Source: Vibrio algicola (GTDB lineage Bacteria; Pseudomonadota; Gammaproteobacteria; Enterobacterales; Vibrionaceae). From it: a DNA stretch of 64,000 bases. This document shows positions 24,112 through 32,170 of this stretch, piece by piece (within the stretch, counting starts at the first letter, position 1; the number at the start of each line of letters is the position of its first letter). The notes beneath the pieces are model-generated. The model made no database searches and was not told the origin of the DNA. It worked only from the letters and a program-made list of their open reading frames with translations. Position numbers and translations under genes: made by a program. The stretch is from assembly GCF_009601765.2 (NCBI RefSeq), contig NZ_CP045700.1:744001-808000 (forward strand). The letters run 5' to 3'.

Positions 24112-24591
24112 TTATGGGTGTTCGTGTCGGCTTAATTGTCTAATAGAGCAATTACATGTCAGATCTTCATTTAATGGGTGCGTAGTCCAATATTCATCAT
24201 CGACAGAAAATACCTTACCATTATCGGGTTCGTGGATAGCGCAATCTAGAATAAATGTTCCACGCTGAAGTAACAGGTTTGGCATTACTCGCTTAGTTCT
24301 ATGAATGCGATCCCATTGCTCATTCACTCTGGTCAAAGATATGATTCTAAATACTAAAAAATCAATATGGTTTTTACTTATATCATCTTTCTTGTTACCA
24401 ATTAGAATTGGCGAAATAGATTCACACATCCAGTTATAAGGTAAAATTTCAATTGCTTGTTTTAGGGCGTTTCTTCTGTCATTGATATTCTTAGATAGAA
24501 TCTTATGCAAAGATTTTAACGCTGCACTCGGTACATTTAATTGCTTGCAAACAAAATCAAAAGCAGAATCAAAGGCTAAGTTCTTGGCCAT
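24112..24591 (-). CDS. Orphan MuF C-terminal-domain-like protein
   Basis: 159 residues. The C-terminal ~75 residues copy the MuF pattern of the same phage: EQWDRIHRTKR, MPNLLLQRG, VDDEYWTTHP, then TCNCSIRQLSRHEH. These match QWERIERTKR, MPYLLYQLG, VDDEWWQQHM and CKCWIRQVSKYEY of the MuF protein encoded at 16919-17716. The N-terminal ~85 residues are helical and different. It stops 5 bp before the shared 18-bp repeat. It lies where Mu carries middle/late control genes. It may be a retained duplicate, a decoy or assembly modulator, or a decaying copy; the intact frame argues against simple decay. Confidence 0.75.
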   Translation of the reverse strand: MAKNLAFDSAFDFVCKQLNVPSAALKSLHKILSKNINDRRNALKQAIEILPYNWMCESISPILIGNKKDDISKNHIDFLVFRIISLTRVNEQWDRIHRTKRVMPNLLLQRGTFILDCAIHEPDNGKVFSVDDEYWTTHPLNEDLTCNCSIRQLSRHEHP

Positions 24592-24598
24592 GATTACC

Positions 24599-24781
24599 TC
24601 ACTTTTTCCACTGACTTAGAGCAATGTAGTAAAGATATGGCAACTGTAATACAGGAATAAGAACTAGAACCAACATTACCCACCAATCAGATTTCAAGCC
24701 AACGCGCTGCGCTACTTTACACAAAGGGAATGCGGTAATTAAGCCCACGATAATTGCTACCAATAAATCAAAAATAGTCAT
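24599..24781 (-). CDS. Small two-TM membrane protein
   Basis: 60 residues with two hydrophobic segments (FDLLVAIIVGLITAFPLCKV and WWVMLVLVLIPVLQLPYLYYI) separated by a short charged loop. I do not recognise it. Its size and topology would fit a class II holin or antiholin, and it lies upstream of the endolysin separated by one gene. It is spaced 11 bp from Mor and 7 bp from the MuF-like gene, so it is in the Mor transcript. Confidence 0.6.
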   Translation of the reverse strand: MTIFDLLVAIIVGLITAFPLCKVAQRVGLKSDWWVMLVLVLIPVLQLPYLYYIALSQWKK

Positions 24782-24792
24782 AATAATTCCTT

Positions 24793-25185
24793 CTAAAATA
24801 AATCATGTTGTCGTTTTTTCACTTCGCGGTTACGCATCTTAGCAATAACTCGGTAAATGTGTTGCATACTCACATCATATTTACGAGATAATTCAGTGAC
24901 ATTGTTGCCTGTAAACTCGTTCCAAATGTGCAAGTGTTTAATCTCGTTTGCAAGTTGGTTGCCTCGTGGCAAGTAGAACTGCATGCCACCAAAGGCTTTA
25001 CAAATACTGCTTAACTGACGAATGGCTAACTCTTCACTCACGCCAGCCTCGATAAGCTCATGCTTTAAAATATCGTACATTTGGCGCATGGCTTCCGGCC
25101 ATCGGCAATCTTCGGTGTCTAAATCTTTAATCGCTTCAATCGACACGTCATCAAAGCCCAACATATCAAGGTTTTGCTCTGTCAT
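24793..25185 (-). CDS. mor: Mor/C-type transcription activator
   Basis: 130 residues. An N-terminal dimerisation part (DCRWPEAMRQMYDILKHELIEAG...) is followed by FGGMQFYLPRGNQLANEIKH and a C-terminal helix-turn-helix (NNVTELSRKYDVSMQHIYRVIAKM). These are the features of the Mor family. In Mu, Mor turns on the middle promoter and its relative C the late promoters. Only one such gene is visible here, so it may do both jobs. It has its own upstream control region after the early terminator. Confidence 0.88.
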   Translation of the reverse strand: MTEQNLDMLGFDDVSIEAIKDLDTEDCRWPEAMRQMYDILKHELIEAGVSEELAIRQLSSICKAFGGMQFYLPRGNQLANEIKHLHIWNEFTGNNVTELSRKYDVSMQHIYRVIAKMRNREVKKRQHDLF

Positions 25186-25302
25186 TATTAATCTCGCTTA
25201 TTCCCACTTAATATGGGAATTGTTAGCGGTGATTAAAAACACGTCAACCGATATCGTATAGATGTTCCGGAATGGGAAATAATGAGAAAGGTAGGCAATA
25301 AA
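25186..25302 (-). promoter_or_regulatory. Control region of the mor operon with TTCCCA inverted repeats
   Basis: The gap between the early terminator and mor holds TTCCCA at 25201-25206 facing TGGGAA at 25214-25219, a further TGGGAA at 25273-25278 and the palindrome TTCCGGAA at 25265-25272. Such dyads are plausible regulator sites for switching from early to middle/late transcription. The pattern is seen in the sequence; the regulator is unknown. Confidence 0.5.
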
Positions 25303-25328
25303 AAAACGCCCGTTGAATTGGGCGTTTT
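25303..25328 (-). terminator. Early operon terminator
   Basis: AAAACGCCC and GGGCGTTTT form a 9-bp stem with an 8-base loop, immediately after the GemA stop codon and with a T-rich tail on the minus strand. It separates the early operon (ner to gemA) from the mor unit. Confidence 0.85.
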
Positions 25329-25330
25329 GG

Positions 25331-25855
25331 TTAGTCGATAGGGTTATGTTTTCGATGTTCTATGTCGTAATGCGCGCTCATTACGGCATGACTGGGTAAG
25401 TTCCCGTATTCATTGCGGCATTTACGCCAGCCGTTCGCAATACACGCTTCATCCATTAAACGCACATGCCAACGTTTTAACGCTTCCAACACATAAGCGG
25501 CTTGTTCTTGGTTCATCCAGTTAGCGCGTTCTACGCCTTTGCCGTTAATCTGTTTGGTCATGCGTTTGCAGTAGGCGTCTATTGCTAGGTCTTTGGGGTT
25601 ACGCACAAAACCTTGTTGGTGCATGGTGATCCAAATAGCTCGAATAACCGTGACTTCTTCCGCTCTTGGGCGTGGCTTGCGCTTCACTTTGAAGCCTTTG
25701 GTTTTCATCCAATCGACCACTTGTTTTAGCTTGGCGTCACTCAAGCCTTTGCAGCTTCGTTGGCCTGTAATTTGCTCTAACATATCGCGGTAAACATCAT
25801 CATCTAAGTTCAACTGACGCTTGCCAATCTGTACCATTTTTAGCATTGCTGACAT
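25331..25855 (-). CDS. gemA: GemA-like regulator (Mu gp16)
   Basis: 174 residues. IGKRQLNLDDDVYRDMLEQITGQRSCKGLSDAKLKQVVDWMKTKGF-like N-terminal sequence and ANWMNQEQAAYVLEALKRWH are the GemA/DUF1018 signature. In Mu, GemA alters expression of host genes and DNA supercoiling. The start has GGAG 6 bp upstream and overlaps the preceding gene by 16 bp. It is the last early gene before a terminator. Confidence 0.9.
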   Translation of the reverse strand: MSAMLKMVQIGKRQLNLDDDVYRDMLEQITGQRSCKGLSDAKLKQVVDWMKTKGFKVKRKPRPRAEEVTVIRAIWITMHQQGFVRNPKDLAIDAYCKRMTKQINGKGVERANWMNQEQAAYVLEALKRWHVRLMDEACIANGWRKCRNEYGNLPSHAVMSAHYDIEHRKHNPID

Positions 25856-26397
25856 GGCGGTCTCCAGTTCATTTCTTTCAACTTATTTGCAATGGTGCTT
25901 TTCTCACCGAGTGGGTCGATGCCCATCTTCACCATGCGAGTGGCTTGCTCGATGTACCATTGGCTATCATCAGGCTTGGTGGTTTGTACCGCTTCCGCTT
26001 TGCCTTGGTGAGTGTGGTTTTCTGTAGGCATTGCTACGTTATTTTTTACCGCTAGGCTTTTGTATACCTGCTTTAAATAGTTGTGGTTGGCGAGTGGCTT
26101 CACGTCTTGAAACTGAATGCGCTTTTCACGCAGTTTGTTGACCGTTTCAATCAAGGCGGAAGCAAGTAGATGATCCGCTTTGTATTCATCGGTGACTTCA
26201 CGCATGAGGCGCAGCGCACGACCATTGGATAAATCTGACTTGAGCGGACGAAACAAGCCGATGTAATTCAACAATGGACGAGCGATAAAATCAGGCAGTG
26301 CCGCCACATCACCAAGCAAGTCACGACCTGCTTGGTCTTGGATTAACGCATCCAAGTGAATGTTGCAGTGGCACACAGGGCAACGGGTGAGTTTCAT
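25840..26397 (-). CDS. Early phage protein with N-terminal zinc-binding motif
   Basis: 185 residues. It begins MKLTRCPVCHCNIHLDALI, a CPxC...H knuckle, and continues with helices (ARPLLNYIGLFRPLKSDLSN and LMREVTDEYKADHLL). A charged C-terminal part follows and the chain ends in CQQC, so four cysteines plus His could bind metal. Similar proteins occur before GemA in Mu-like Vibrio prophages, but I cannot assign a function. A DNA-binding or replication-linked role is possible. Confidence 0.7.
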   Translation of the reverse strand: MKLTRCPVCHCNIHLDALIQDQAGRDLLGDVAALPDFIARPLLNYIGLFRPLKSDLSNGRALRLMREVTDEYKADHLLASALIETVNKLREKRIQFQDVKPLANHNYLKQVYKSLAVKNNVAMPTENHTHQGKAEAVQTTKPDDSQWYIEQATRMVKMGIDPLGEKSTIANKLKEMNWRPPCQQC

Positions 26398-26720
26398 TGC
26401 TTCACCTCAACTGCATCACTTGTACCAAGAATGACAAAGCCAGGAACTAGACCATCAAAGTCATAGCCACCCAAGATATAAGTGATCGTTACTTCAAGCT
26501 TTCTGCCTGTGTATTTTTCACCATCCCATTCATTAAGCACTAAAAAGTCACCTACGTTGTAATCACGATCTGCACAACGAACCTCAAAACGCTTAGCTCC
26601 TGATAACTGTGCATTAAAGTAATTGGGTAGTATTTTTAAATCATGGACATTTGAGGTTGGGCTATTTAAAAATAAGTCTACATATTCACGTAGCTTTTCT
26701 GTTGAGGACTTGGCTTTCAT
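26394..26720 (-). CDS. DUF3850 (ASCH/PUA-like) early protein
   Basis: 108 residues. The core LKILPNYFNAQLSGAKRFEVRCADRDYNVGDFLVLNEW, split here only for description, followed by YTGRKLEVTITYIL, is the DUF3850 pattern related to ASCH/PUA folds that bind RNA or modified bases. It overlaps both neighbours by 1-4 bp. Its job in the phage is unknown; shielding phage nucleic acid or controlling RNA are possibilities. Confidence 0.8.
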   Translation of the reverse strand: MKAKSSTEKLREYVDLFLNSPTSNVHDLKILPNYFNAQLSGAKRFEVRCADRDYNVGDFLVLNEWDGEKYTGRKLEVTITYILGGYDFDGLVPGFVILGTSDAVEVKQ

Positions 26721-27178
26721 TACAAATCTCCCGTGAAAGAGCTTTTAGACTTAACCAAAGTAATGCCTTCAAGCTTTTTAAATTGACGACACACTACGGA
26801 AGCTTTAGAAAACGTTGGAACATGGAAAACATGTTTATCATTAAGATCTGGATATTTCTTTGTAACTCGACGTTTCCCCCATATTTTCGTCATGCTAGTT
26901 TTAAATTTTGTGTCGTATTTCGATTTGGTCTTCTTACACCACACATCAGCTAGAATCGCTGGCGCTTTATCACTAATGCCATCGTTCCCTGAAAAGCTCA
27001 CCCATTCACCTTTAATGATCCCATCAATATAAACTTGCAGGCATGTTTTAGATTCAGAAGCTCGAACGCGCTCAACACCTACTTCATATCCTTTGTAGTC
27101 AAAGACGATACTTACCCAACCATCAGACATTTCATCTTCAATTTTTTTCCACATTTCTTTGGTTATTTCTGTACTCAT
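26720..27178 (-). CDS. Hypothetical early phage protein
   Basis: 152 residues from the ATG at 27178, chosen because GAAGAGG precedes it by a normal distance; the frame is open 7 codons further. I do not recognise it. It has a beta-rich N-terminal half (DGWVSIVFDYKGYEVGVERVRA) and a basic C-terminal half (KSKYDTKFKTSMTKIWGKRRV). It looks AT-rich relative to neighbouring phage genes, so it may be a recent accession to the early operon. Confidence 0.65.
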   Translation of the reverse strand: MSTEITKEMWKKIEDEMSDGWVSIVFDYKGYEVGVERVRASESKTCLQVYIDGIIKGEWVSFSGNDGISDKAPAILADVWCKKTKSKYDTKFKTSMTKIWGKRRVTKKYPDLNDKHVFHVPTFSKASVVCRQFKKLEGITLVKSKSSFTGDL

Positions 27179-27266
27179 AAAAACCTCTTCGCTACTCATC
27201 AGTACCTAGCCACGACGCTAGATAGACAGATAACCGCTAACTGTTCGGCTATCTGTTTCGTTCGGG

Positions 27267-27422
27267 TTAGTCTTCGGCTGGCGGTGGGGTTTGCCCTAGT
27301 ACCCACATCAGGGCATCGACTACACCTTGCATGTACACATCGCTGTGGTGTTTTTCTTCCGCAAGTTCCAACTGGTTTTCTATTGCTTGTTTGCTGTGTA
27401 TGCAGGTGTAAGGGTTATTCAT
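27267..27422 (-). CDS. Very small early phage protein (51 aa)
   Basis: A 51-codon frame starting MNNPYTCIHSKQAIENQLEL and ending PPPAED. Its ATG lies inside the last codons of the upstream gene (8-bp overlap), as expected for translational coupling. The sequence is hydrophilic and helical with a proline-rich tail. It fills the otherwise empty gap between neighbouring early genes. Function unknown. Confidence 0.6.
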   Translation of the reverse strand: MNNPYTCIHSKQAIENQLELAEEKHHSDVYMQGVVDALMWVLGQTPPPAED

Positions 27423-27630
27423 TTGGCTGCTCTTCTAATCCTTGAAAATATTCTTCAACTAAAAATCGACCAGTATCGACACCATCAACACGGCCATCAT
27501 CGTAATGCCAATCTGAAACTTCACCTTGGCTCATAGAGTCTTTATCTTTTTCTGATCGTGATTCTTTTTCAGCTTCGATTTGTTCATCAAAAATTTTCAA
27601 TAAATCATCTAATATTTTTTGTTTATTCAT
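27415..27630 (-). CDS. Small acidic early phage protein
   Basis: 71 residues from the ATG at 27630 (GGAATGGGAAGA upstream). It is strongly acidic and charged (EQIEAEKESRSEKDKDSMSQ) with a C-terminal DGRVDGVDTGRFLVEEYFQG. Small acidic early proteins are sometimes DNA mimics or inhibitors of host enzymes; that is speculation. It overlaps the genes on both sides. Confidence 0.6.
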   Translation of the reverse strand: MNKQKILDDLLKIFDEQIEAEKESRSEKDKDSMSQGEVSDWHYDDGRVDGVDTGRFLVEEYFQGLEEQPNE

Positions 27631-27797
27631 TCTTCCCATTCCTTTTCATTTGAAGCGATTGACTTGATCCGCTTCGCTTTGGGTAGTGGGGTATTGCGCC
27701 AATCCCCACAATGTTTGTCTGCCCACGCTTCGGCTTGTTCTTTACTCATGCGGTTGTGCAGCATGATGCAAGGAATAAGCTCATTACTGCGTGGCAT
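27627..27797 (-). CDS. Small early phage protein
   Basis: 56 residues from the ATG at 27797, preceded by GGAGGAAATGACG. It has NRMSKEQAEAWADKHCGDWRN and a basic KAKRIKS segment. It overlaps the upstream gene by 14 bp and the downstream one by 4 bp. Not recognised. Confidence 0.55.
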   Translation of the reverse strand: MPRSNELIPCIMLHNRMSKEQAEAWADKHCGDWRNTPLPKAKRIKSIASNEKEWEE

Positions 27798-28002
27798 CGT
27801 CATTTCCTCCAAAGGGTTTATCACCAAGACCAAGTAACCATTGGCAGGTAGCGGCAACGCCTTTGTTGAACTCCTTGCGCGGGTCGCCTTTGGCCGCCTG
27901 TTGAATTTGCTCAATTAACTCGTCTGGTGTGCGTTCTTGCATTTTCTTTAGCAAGAACTCACGGCGCATCGGGCAATCAAGTAGTTGGTTTGACTGAGCC
28001 AT
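27784..28002 (-). CDS. Small early phage protein
   Basis: 72 residues from the ATG at 28002 (GAGGT 8 bp upstream); the frame is open further upstream but without a good start. It is helical: MRREFLLKKMQERTPDELIEQIQQAAKGD, then ATCQWLLGLGDKPFGG. It is part of the densely overlapping early operon. Function unknown. Confidence 0.6.
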   Translation of the reverse strand: MAQSNQLLDCPMRREFLLKKMQERTPDELIEQIQQAAKGDPRKEFNKGVAATCQWLLGLGDKPFGGNDDATQ

Positions 28003-28009
28003 AACGACC

Positions 28010-28633
28010 TCACAGTTTTGAAATGTCGAGTGGGATTTGTGTATAAGCGCCGTTCTCTTGACGCTCGTACAAGCGCAAATAAGAACTGGTGCCAGTGATT
28101 TGAATTGAATCGGCAATCGCTTCCATGGCGTCTAACCATTCCGCATCATCAATATCTAATTGGCGCAAACTCAGCACCTGGTTTACATCAATGTGGCCTT
28201 GTTTATTCACACGGAAAGCATGATCCACAAGGGCTTTGATTTGGTCGCTTGAACCTTCCGACCAGCGTTGAATACACGCATCAATCTTGGTTTTCGCGGC
28301 TTGAATGCGTTCATCAAACACGCGGTGTTCACCCATAGCTCGTTGCAATTTGTAGCGGCCATCAAATGAAACCAGTGTGACGTTTCCTTTAGTGCCGCCA
28401 TAGTTCACGCCGTATTCTTCAGCGGATAGGTCTACAAAGTCGGCGACCTTGTTCATGGCTCCTGCTTTAAAAGTGGCAAGGCGTTGCTGCTGGATGCGAG
28501 CTTCTTGCACTATGGTCATCACCACATCATCACGAATGAGATCAATCGCTTTGATTTGGCTCTCAGGTACTAGGTGGCTTTGTGCGTTAAAGCGGTAGCC
28601 TTCAGGTGCTTGGTTTGGGTTTTGGGTAGTCAT
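28010..28633 (-). CDS. DUF3164 early phage protein
   Basis: 207 residues from the ATG at 28633 (AAGAGA upstream); the longer frame above it is not used by this reading. APEGYRFNAQSHLVPESQIK, YGGTKGNVTLVSFDGRYKLQ and LRQLDIDDAEWLDAMEAIAD are the DUF3164 signature found in early regions of Mu-like phages. It is sometimes mislabelled a sulfate transporter, but no membrane segment is present. The biochemical role is unknown; the location suggests involvement in phage DNA replication or host takeover. Confidence 0.85.
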   Translation of the reverse strand: MTTQNPNQAPEGYRFNAQSHLVPESQIKAIDLIRDDVVMTIVQEARIQQQRLATFKAGAMNKVADFVDLSAEEYGVNYGGTKGNVTLVSFDGRYKLQRAMGEHRVFDERIQAAKTKIDACIQRWSEGSSDQIKALVDHAFRVNKQGHIDVNQVLSLRQLDIDDAEWLDAMEAIADSIQITGTSSYLRLYERQENGAYTQIPLDISKL

Positions 28634-28644
28634 AGTCGTTTCTC

Positions 28645-28965
28645 TTATAAGTTCGTCGGCCATGAAGCGATAAGCTCTGGCGCGTATGGGTTTAGGTGTT
28701 GAGTGATAAAAAAGGCTTCTGGTAGTTCGCTGTCGTACCAACGAACTAAGCAGCCGCTAAGCTTGGCGACATGGCTAGTCACACGCTTGCCTGCTTTACG
28801 CTCTGTGACCGTGTAGGCTTTGGTCATCAACGACACAGGCGGCATTTCAATAGTGATGGTTGGAATAGCGAGTTTGACGTTCCAGCCAATCACAGCAGCG
28901 CCTTCACGTTCTAAGCGTTCAATGGCATTGCGAACCGCGCGGCGTTTTTCGTTAAAGTGCATCAT
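28645..28965 (-). CDS. Hypothetical early phage protein
   Basis: 106 residues beginning with tandem Met codons after GGAG. RAVRNAIERLEREGAAVIGWNVKLAIPTITIEM suggests a helix followed by beta strands. VTSHVAKLSGCLVRWYDSELP resembles a short segment repeated in phage early proteins. It is coupled to its upstream neighbour by a 14-bp overlap. Not assigned. Confidence 0.65.
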   Translation of the reverse strand: MMHFNEKRRAVRNAIERLEREGAAVIGWNVKLAIPTITIEMPPVSLMTKAYTVTERKAGKRVTSHVAKLSGCLVRWYDSELPEAFFITQHLNPYAPELIASWPTNL

Positions 28966-29170
28966 TGGTTAACTCCTTATCAAATCGATAGATGTGACCG
29001 GGAGCCAACAAGCACTCATCAGGTCTCATTTGGTCTAAATCCACGCCACCGTCTACCATGTGCGCAACGCGATCAAACTTGAACACTTGGCCTTGTGAGT
29101 CCTTTATCCATAAATAAGCTTCCCCGTTGTGGGTTGCGATAGTCTCTTTACTCTTGTTTACAACAGTCAT
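28952..29170 (-). CDS. Small early phage protein
   Basis: 72 residues from the ATG at 29170, preceded by GAGGTGTGAG; a GTG at 29182 that overlaps the MuB stop is an alternative. The sequence is beta-like (EAYLWIKDSQGQVFKFDRVAHMV). It lies directly after MuB. Not recognised. Confidence 0.6.
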   Translation of the reverse strand: MTVVNKSKETIATHNGEAYLWIKDSQGQVFKFDRVAHMVDGGVDLDQMRPDECLLAPGHIYRFDKELTNDAL

Positions 29171-29178
29171 CTCACACC

Positions 29179-30135
29179 TCACTCATTGGTTTCTAATTCA
29201 GCAAACGCAGTGCGTAAGCCTTTTTCGGTAATCTGTCCGCCTTTGGCATACATGGCCGCAAGCTTTAGGGTTTTGCTTAATAGACGTAAACCACCCGGGC
29301 GTTCGCTGATTTGGAACATCAGGCTGTTTTCGGTTTCGCCAAGAACATTCCACGCTTGTGCAATGGCGCGAACGTCGGCTTGTTTGGTTTTGTGAATGCC
29401 GCGCTTTTTCGCAATGCGTGAGAACAAACGGGCAAAATCTTCATTGCGTCGGCCACCCGTTAGCTGCGTATAAACCTTGTTGTTACCTACTAGCACCATG
29501 CCTACGCCTGTTTCTTCTTGCAGAATGCGCAGCTCTTCTAGGGTTGGGTAATCGAGGTGGTCGGCTTCATCAATGATGATCAAACCCTCTGTACCTTTTA
29601 GGCGCTGGCGAATCACTCGCGCTAATGGGCCTTTGCGACGTGGCGCTTGATCCATGCCTAGCTCCATCGCAATTTCATATAAGCATTCGGTCAGGCTTGA
29701 ACGGCTTGGCGAAGCGGTCACCATCCACACGTTGTTGTTTTGCTTTTGGTACTCGTGCAGGGTTTCTGATTTGCCGACACCGGATGCGCCGTAGATCACG
29801 ACAATCGATTCGGTCACTTGGGCGTAGGTCAAATCGTTAGTGATTTGCTGTGCTGTGGTTGTCATCACAAAGCCGGGGTTTTGGCTTGGCGTTGCTTTAC
29901 GTGATTCACGCATGCGCAACCATTTCTCAAGCTTCTCAACAATCTTGCTAGGGTCGGCTTGGTATTTGTTGTTGATGATTTGGCTTAGCGTGGCAGGCGA
30001 CACGCTGATCTCTTTCGCTAGCTGCGATGATGTAACCACTTTTGAGTCAACCAAAGTACGAACACGCATTAACACATCGGTTTCAGTCGCTTGGGGTTGG
30101 CCTAAAGTGATCACGTTTTCCATTTGTTTAGTCAT
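29179..30135 (-). CDS. muB: MuB-like AAA+ target-selection ATPase
   Basis: 318 residues, close to Mu B (312). An N-terminal helix-turn-helix (~28-60: TSSQLAKEISVSPATLSQII) precedes the ATPase with Walker A GASGVGKS (116-123) and Walker B GLIIIDEADH (184-193). MuB coats target DNA, delivers it to the transpososome and gives target immunity. It follows MuA at 34 bp, the conserved arrangement. Confidence 0.94.
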   Translation of the reverse strand: MTKQMENVITLGQPQATETDVLMRVRTLVDSKVVTSSQLAKEISVSPATLSQIINNKYQADPSKIVEKLEKWLRMRESRKATPSQNPGFVMTTTAQQITNDLTYAQVTESIVVIYGASGVGKSETLHEYQKQNNNVWMVTASPSRSSLTECLYEIAMELGMDQAPRRKGPLARVIRQRLKGTEGLIIIDEADHLDYPTLEELRILQEETGVGMVLVGNNKVYTQLTGGRRNEDFARLFSRIAKKRGIHKTKQADVRAIAQAWNVLGETENSLMFQISERPGGLRLLSKTLKLAAMYAKGGQITEKGLRTAFAELETNE

Positions 30136-30169
30136 AAATTGCTCCGTTTATCGGCGGTTTAAATTGGTT

Positions 30170-32170
30170 TTAAAGGCGGTTTTTGTTCTTCTGTTCCACA
30201 AGATACGAAAGGTTTTGCGCATAATTGGCTTCGTAGTCTTCATCCAGATCTTCATCCACATGGACTTGTGCAGCGGTGTTGCCAATGGACACAGGGCGGA
30301 ATGGCTCAACCACTTTGGTTTCTGGGATGAACTCTTCTTCAAGCGGCTTCATCATGGCGGCCACTTCCAGCGCATCCATATCGGTTTGCGCTTGTGCGGC
30401 AATCTTGTTGGCTTTGGTAAATTGAGTGCGTTTGCGTTTGTGTTCGCGAGCGGCTTGAGTGTCGCCGAAGCCGACTTTCTCTAAACATTCCGCTGTACAA
30501 ATTCGCACGCCTTGTAGGGTGTAAACTTCTACGCTGTCATGCAGTTTGAGTGGGTCAAAACGTGCCACCAGTTTTTGCCCTACGTAATCAAACAGGGCTT
30601 CATGGTGGTAACGGTTCTTACGACCTTTCAAGCTGCCGCCTGCATCAAGCGTGATGGTGGCGTGTTGTTTGTTCACCGTGATGGCTTCCGCTTGTAGCAT
30701 CATCAATTGCAGCTGCTCTTGAGTCGCTTTACGGATTGGTGCTTCTGCATAGCTGGCGTTAAAGGCATCGTTAAAGCTCATCATGCCCTGGCAGATTTCA
30801 GTGCGGCGGTTTTGCTTGCTGTTGTACATCTCAACACCAGCCGCGAGCGCTTTTAGGAACTCTTCTGCATCAATCGCTTTGCTTGCGTAGTTGTCTGGCT
30901 TTGCCATTGGGTTAGGGCCAGTGTAGGCACCTGCACACAGTGGGTGTTTGTCGATCATTTCATCTAGGCCGCCCACACCAAACGCACGTTCGATAGGTTT
31001 TGCCTGACCGTGACCTTTACCCAAGATCACGCTTGACCAATGCAGCTTCATACCAAGCATCGGGATGATGCCAAGTGGGTCATCTTCTTTGACTTTGAAG
31101 CGGTAACGGTTAGGAACGCCGCCAGTCATCCATTTGTTTGCCGCTGCGCGGGTGTTATCTATGGTGATTTCTTTTGGTACGCCGTAGCGCTCGCACACAT
31201 CCATAAGTGATAGGCGAATGCTGTCGGTGTTTTCGCTGATGTCACAACGCCAACCCACAATTTTGCGCGAGTAGATGTCTTGCCAAAACCATGTTTTAGG
31301 ACGAAGAATTTCACCGTTGAACCATTTCACAAACACGTTGTGCTGGTAACCATCGCCATTAATCCATTCAAGGGCATGCAAGCCATCAACACTGCGTTCT
31401 TGGCTTGGGAATAAACTCATTAATGCGTGCTCACCTTTGCGTAGCATCACTCGTTGTTGATGTGGTACTTCATGGCGAATACGGCGGTCTAGGCTTTTTA
31501 GGCTAGGTACTTTCCAGCCGTGTTGTGGAGCAGCTTCGATTAAGCGCTCGTAACAAGCGGCCATAGTTGGTTGTTCTAGGCGTAGGTAATCGGCTTTGAA
31601 AAAATCCCACGCAGCAGGTGTGATGTAGGCAAAGCGTTTCGATTTGATTTCAGACGCGACTTCTTTATTGCGATCAAGCAATGCAGGTGCCCAGTCTTCC
31701 GGTGCAAAATCTTTCACTTTGGAACAGGCGCGGCGTAGGCTCATTTTGCTGATCCCGAATTCATTTGAAACGGTTTCATAAGCGGCCATTTTGCCAATGC
31801 CAGAGCGCACAAGTTCGCTAACGGTCTGCACGGCTTTTAGTACACCTTGCGCTTTTTCTTGCGCACGAGTGCCAGCTTTGTTCCAACGCACCCATAATGC
31901 TTCGCGACAGTAAGAAGTGGTTTTGGGTTTTGGTAAATCGAAAACCTGATCACCCACTTTGATTTTGCCTTCACGCTTGTAAAGCGCAGCTTGTGTGGCA
32001 AGCGGTAAAATAGAAATGTGGTATTCGAACGCTTTAGTGCCTTGCCGCTTGCGTTTAAATTCAGGATTTAGATCTCGCTGACTAAATAGGTTATTCAGTC
32101 TGGCTAAACAATTTCGCTCTAGCTTTGGCATGCCCGTCACGCCAGCTATTTCTTTGGCTGTGAAGTACAT
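30170..32170 (-). CDS. muA: MuA-like DDE transposase
   Basis: 666 residues against 663 in Mu. N-terminal DNA-binding domains (~1-250) lead to the catalytic core, with Asp273 (INGDGY), Asp338 (ITIDNT) and Glu394 (KPIERAF). These lie at almost the same positions as the Mu triad (269, 336, 392). The C-terminal beta-barrel and regulatory tail follow (~490-666). It cuts and joins phage ends during lysogenisation and replicative transposition. Its start overlaps the ner stop by one base. All catalytic residues are present, so it should be active. Confidence 0.96.
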   Translation of the reverse strand: MYFTAKEIAGVTGMPKLERNCLARLNNLFSQRDLNPEFKRKRQGTKAFEYHISILPLATQAALYKREGKIKVGDQVFDLPKPKTTSYCREALWVRWNKAGTRAQEKAQGVLKAVQTVSELVRSGIGKMAAYETVSNEFGISKMSLRRACSKVKDFAPEDWAPALLDRNKEVASEIKSKRFAYITPAAWDFFKADYLRLEQPTMAACYERLIEAAPQHGWKVPSLKSLDRRIRHEVPHQQRVMLRKGEHALMSLFPSQERSVDGLHALEWINGDGYQHNVFVKWFNGEILRPKTWFWQDIYSRKIVGWRCDISENTDSIRLSLMDVCERYGVPKEITIDNTRAAANKWMTGGVPNRYRFKVKEDDPLGIIPMLGMKLHWSSVILGKGHGQAKPIERAFGVGGLDEMIDKHPLCAGAYTGPNPMAKPDNYASKAIDAEEFLKALAAGVEMYNSKQNRRTEICQGMMSFNDAFNASYAEAPIRKATQEQLQLMMLQAEAITVNKQHATITLDAGGSLKGRKNRYHHEALFDYVGQKLVARFDPLKLHDSVEVYTLQGVRICTAECLEKVGFGDTQAAREHKRKRTQFTKANKIAAQAQTDMDALEVAAMMKPLEEEFIPETKVVEPFRPVSIGNTAAQVHVDEDLDEDYEANYAQNLSYLVEQKNKNRL

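Noticed and set aside
27948..28139. Minus-strand frame overlapping the DUF3164 and small early genes
   Set aside because: It lies in another frame across two supported genes, with no ribosome site and low-complexity-free but unconvincing sequence; treated as a shadow.
29840..30484. 214-codon plus-strand frame opposite MuA/MuB
   Set aside because: Antisense to the transposase and MuB genes, whose catalytic motifs are clear; no plausible ribosome site or domain.
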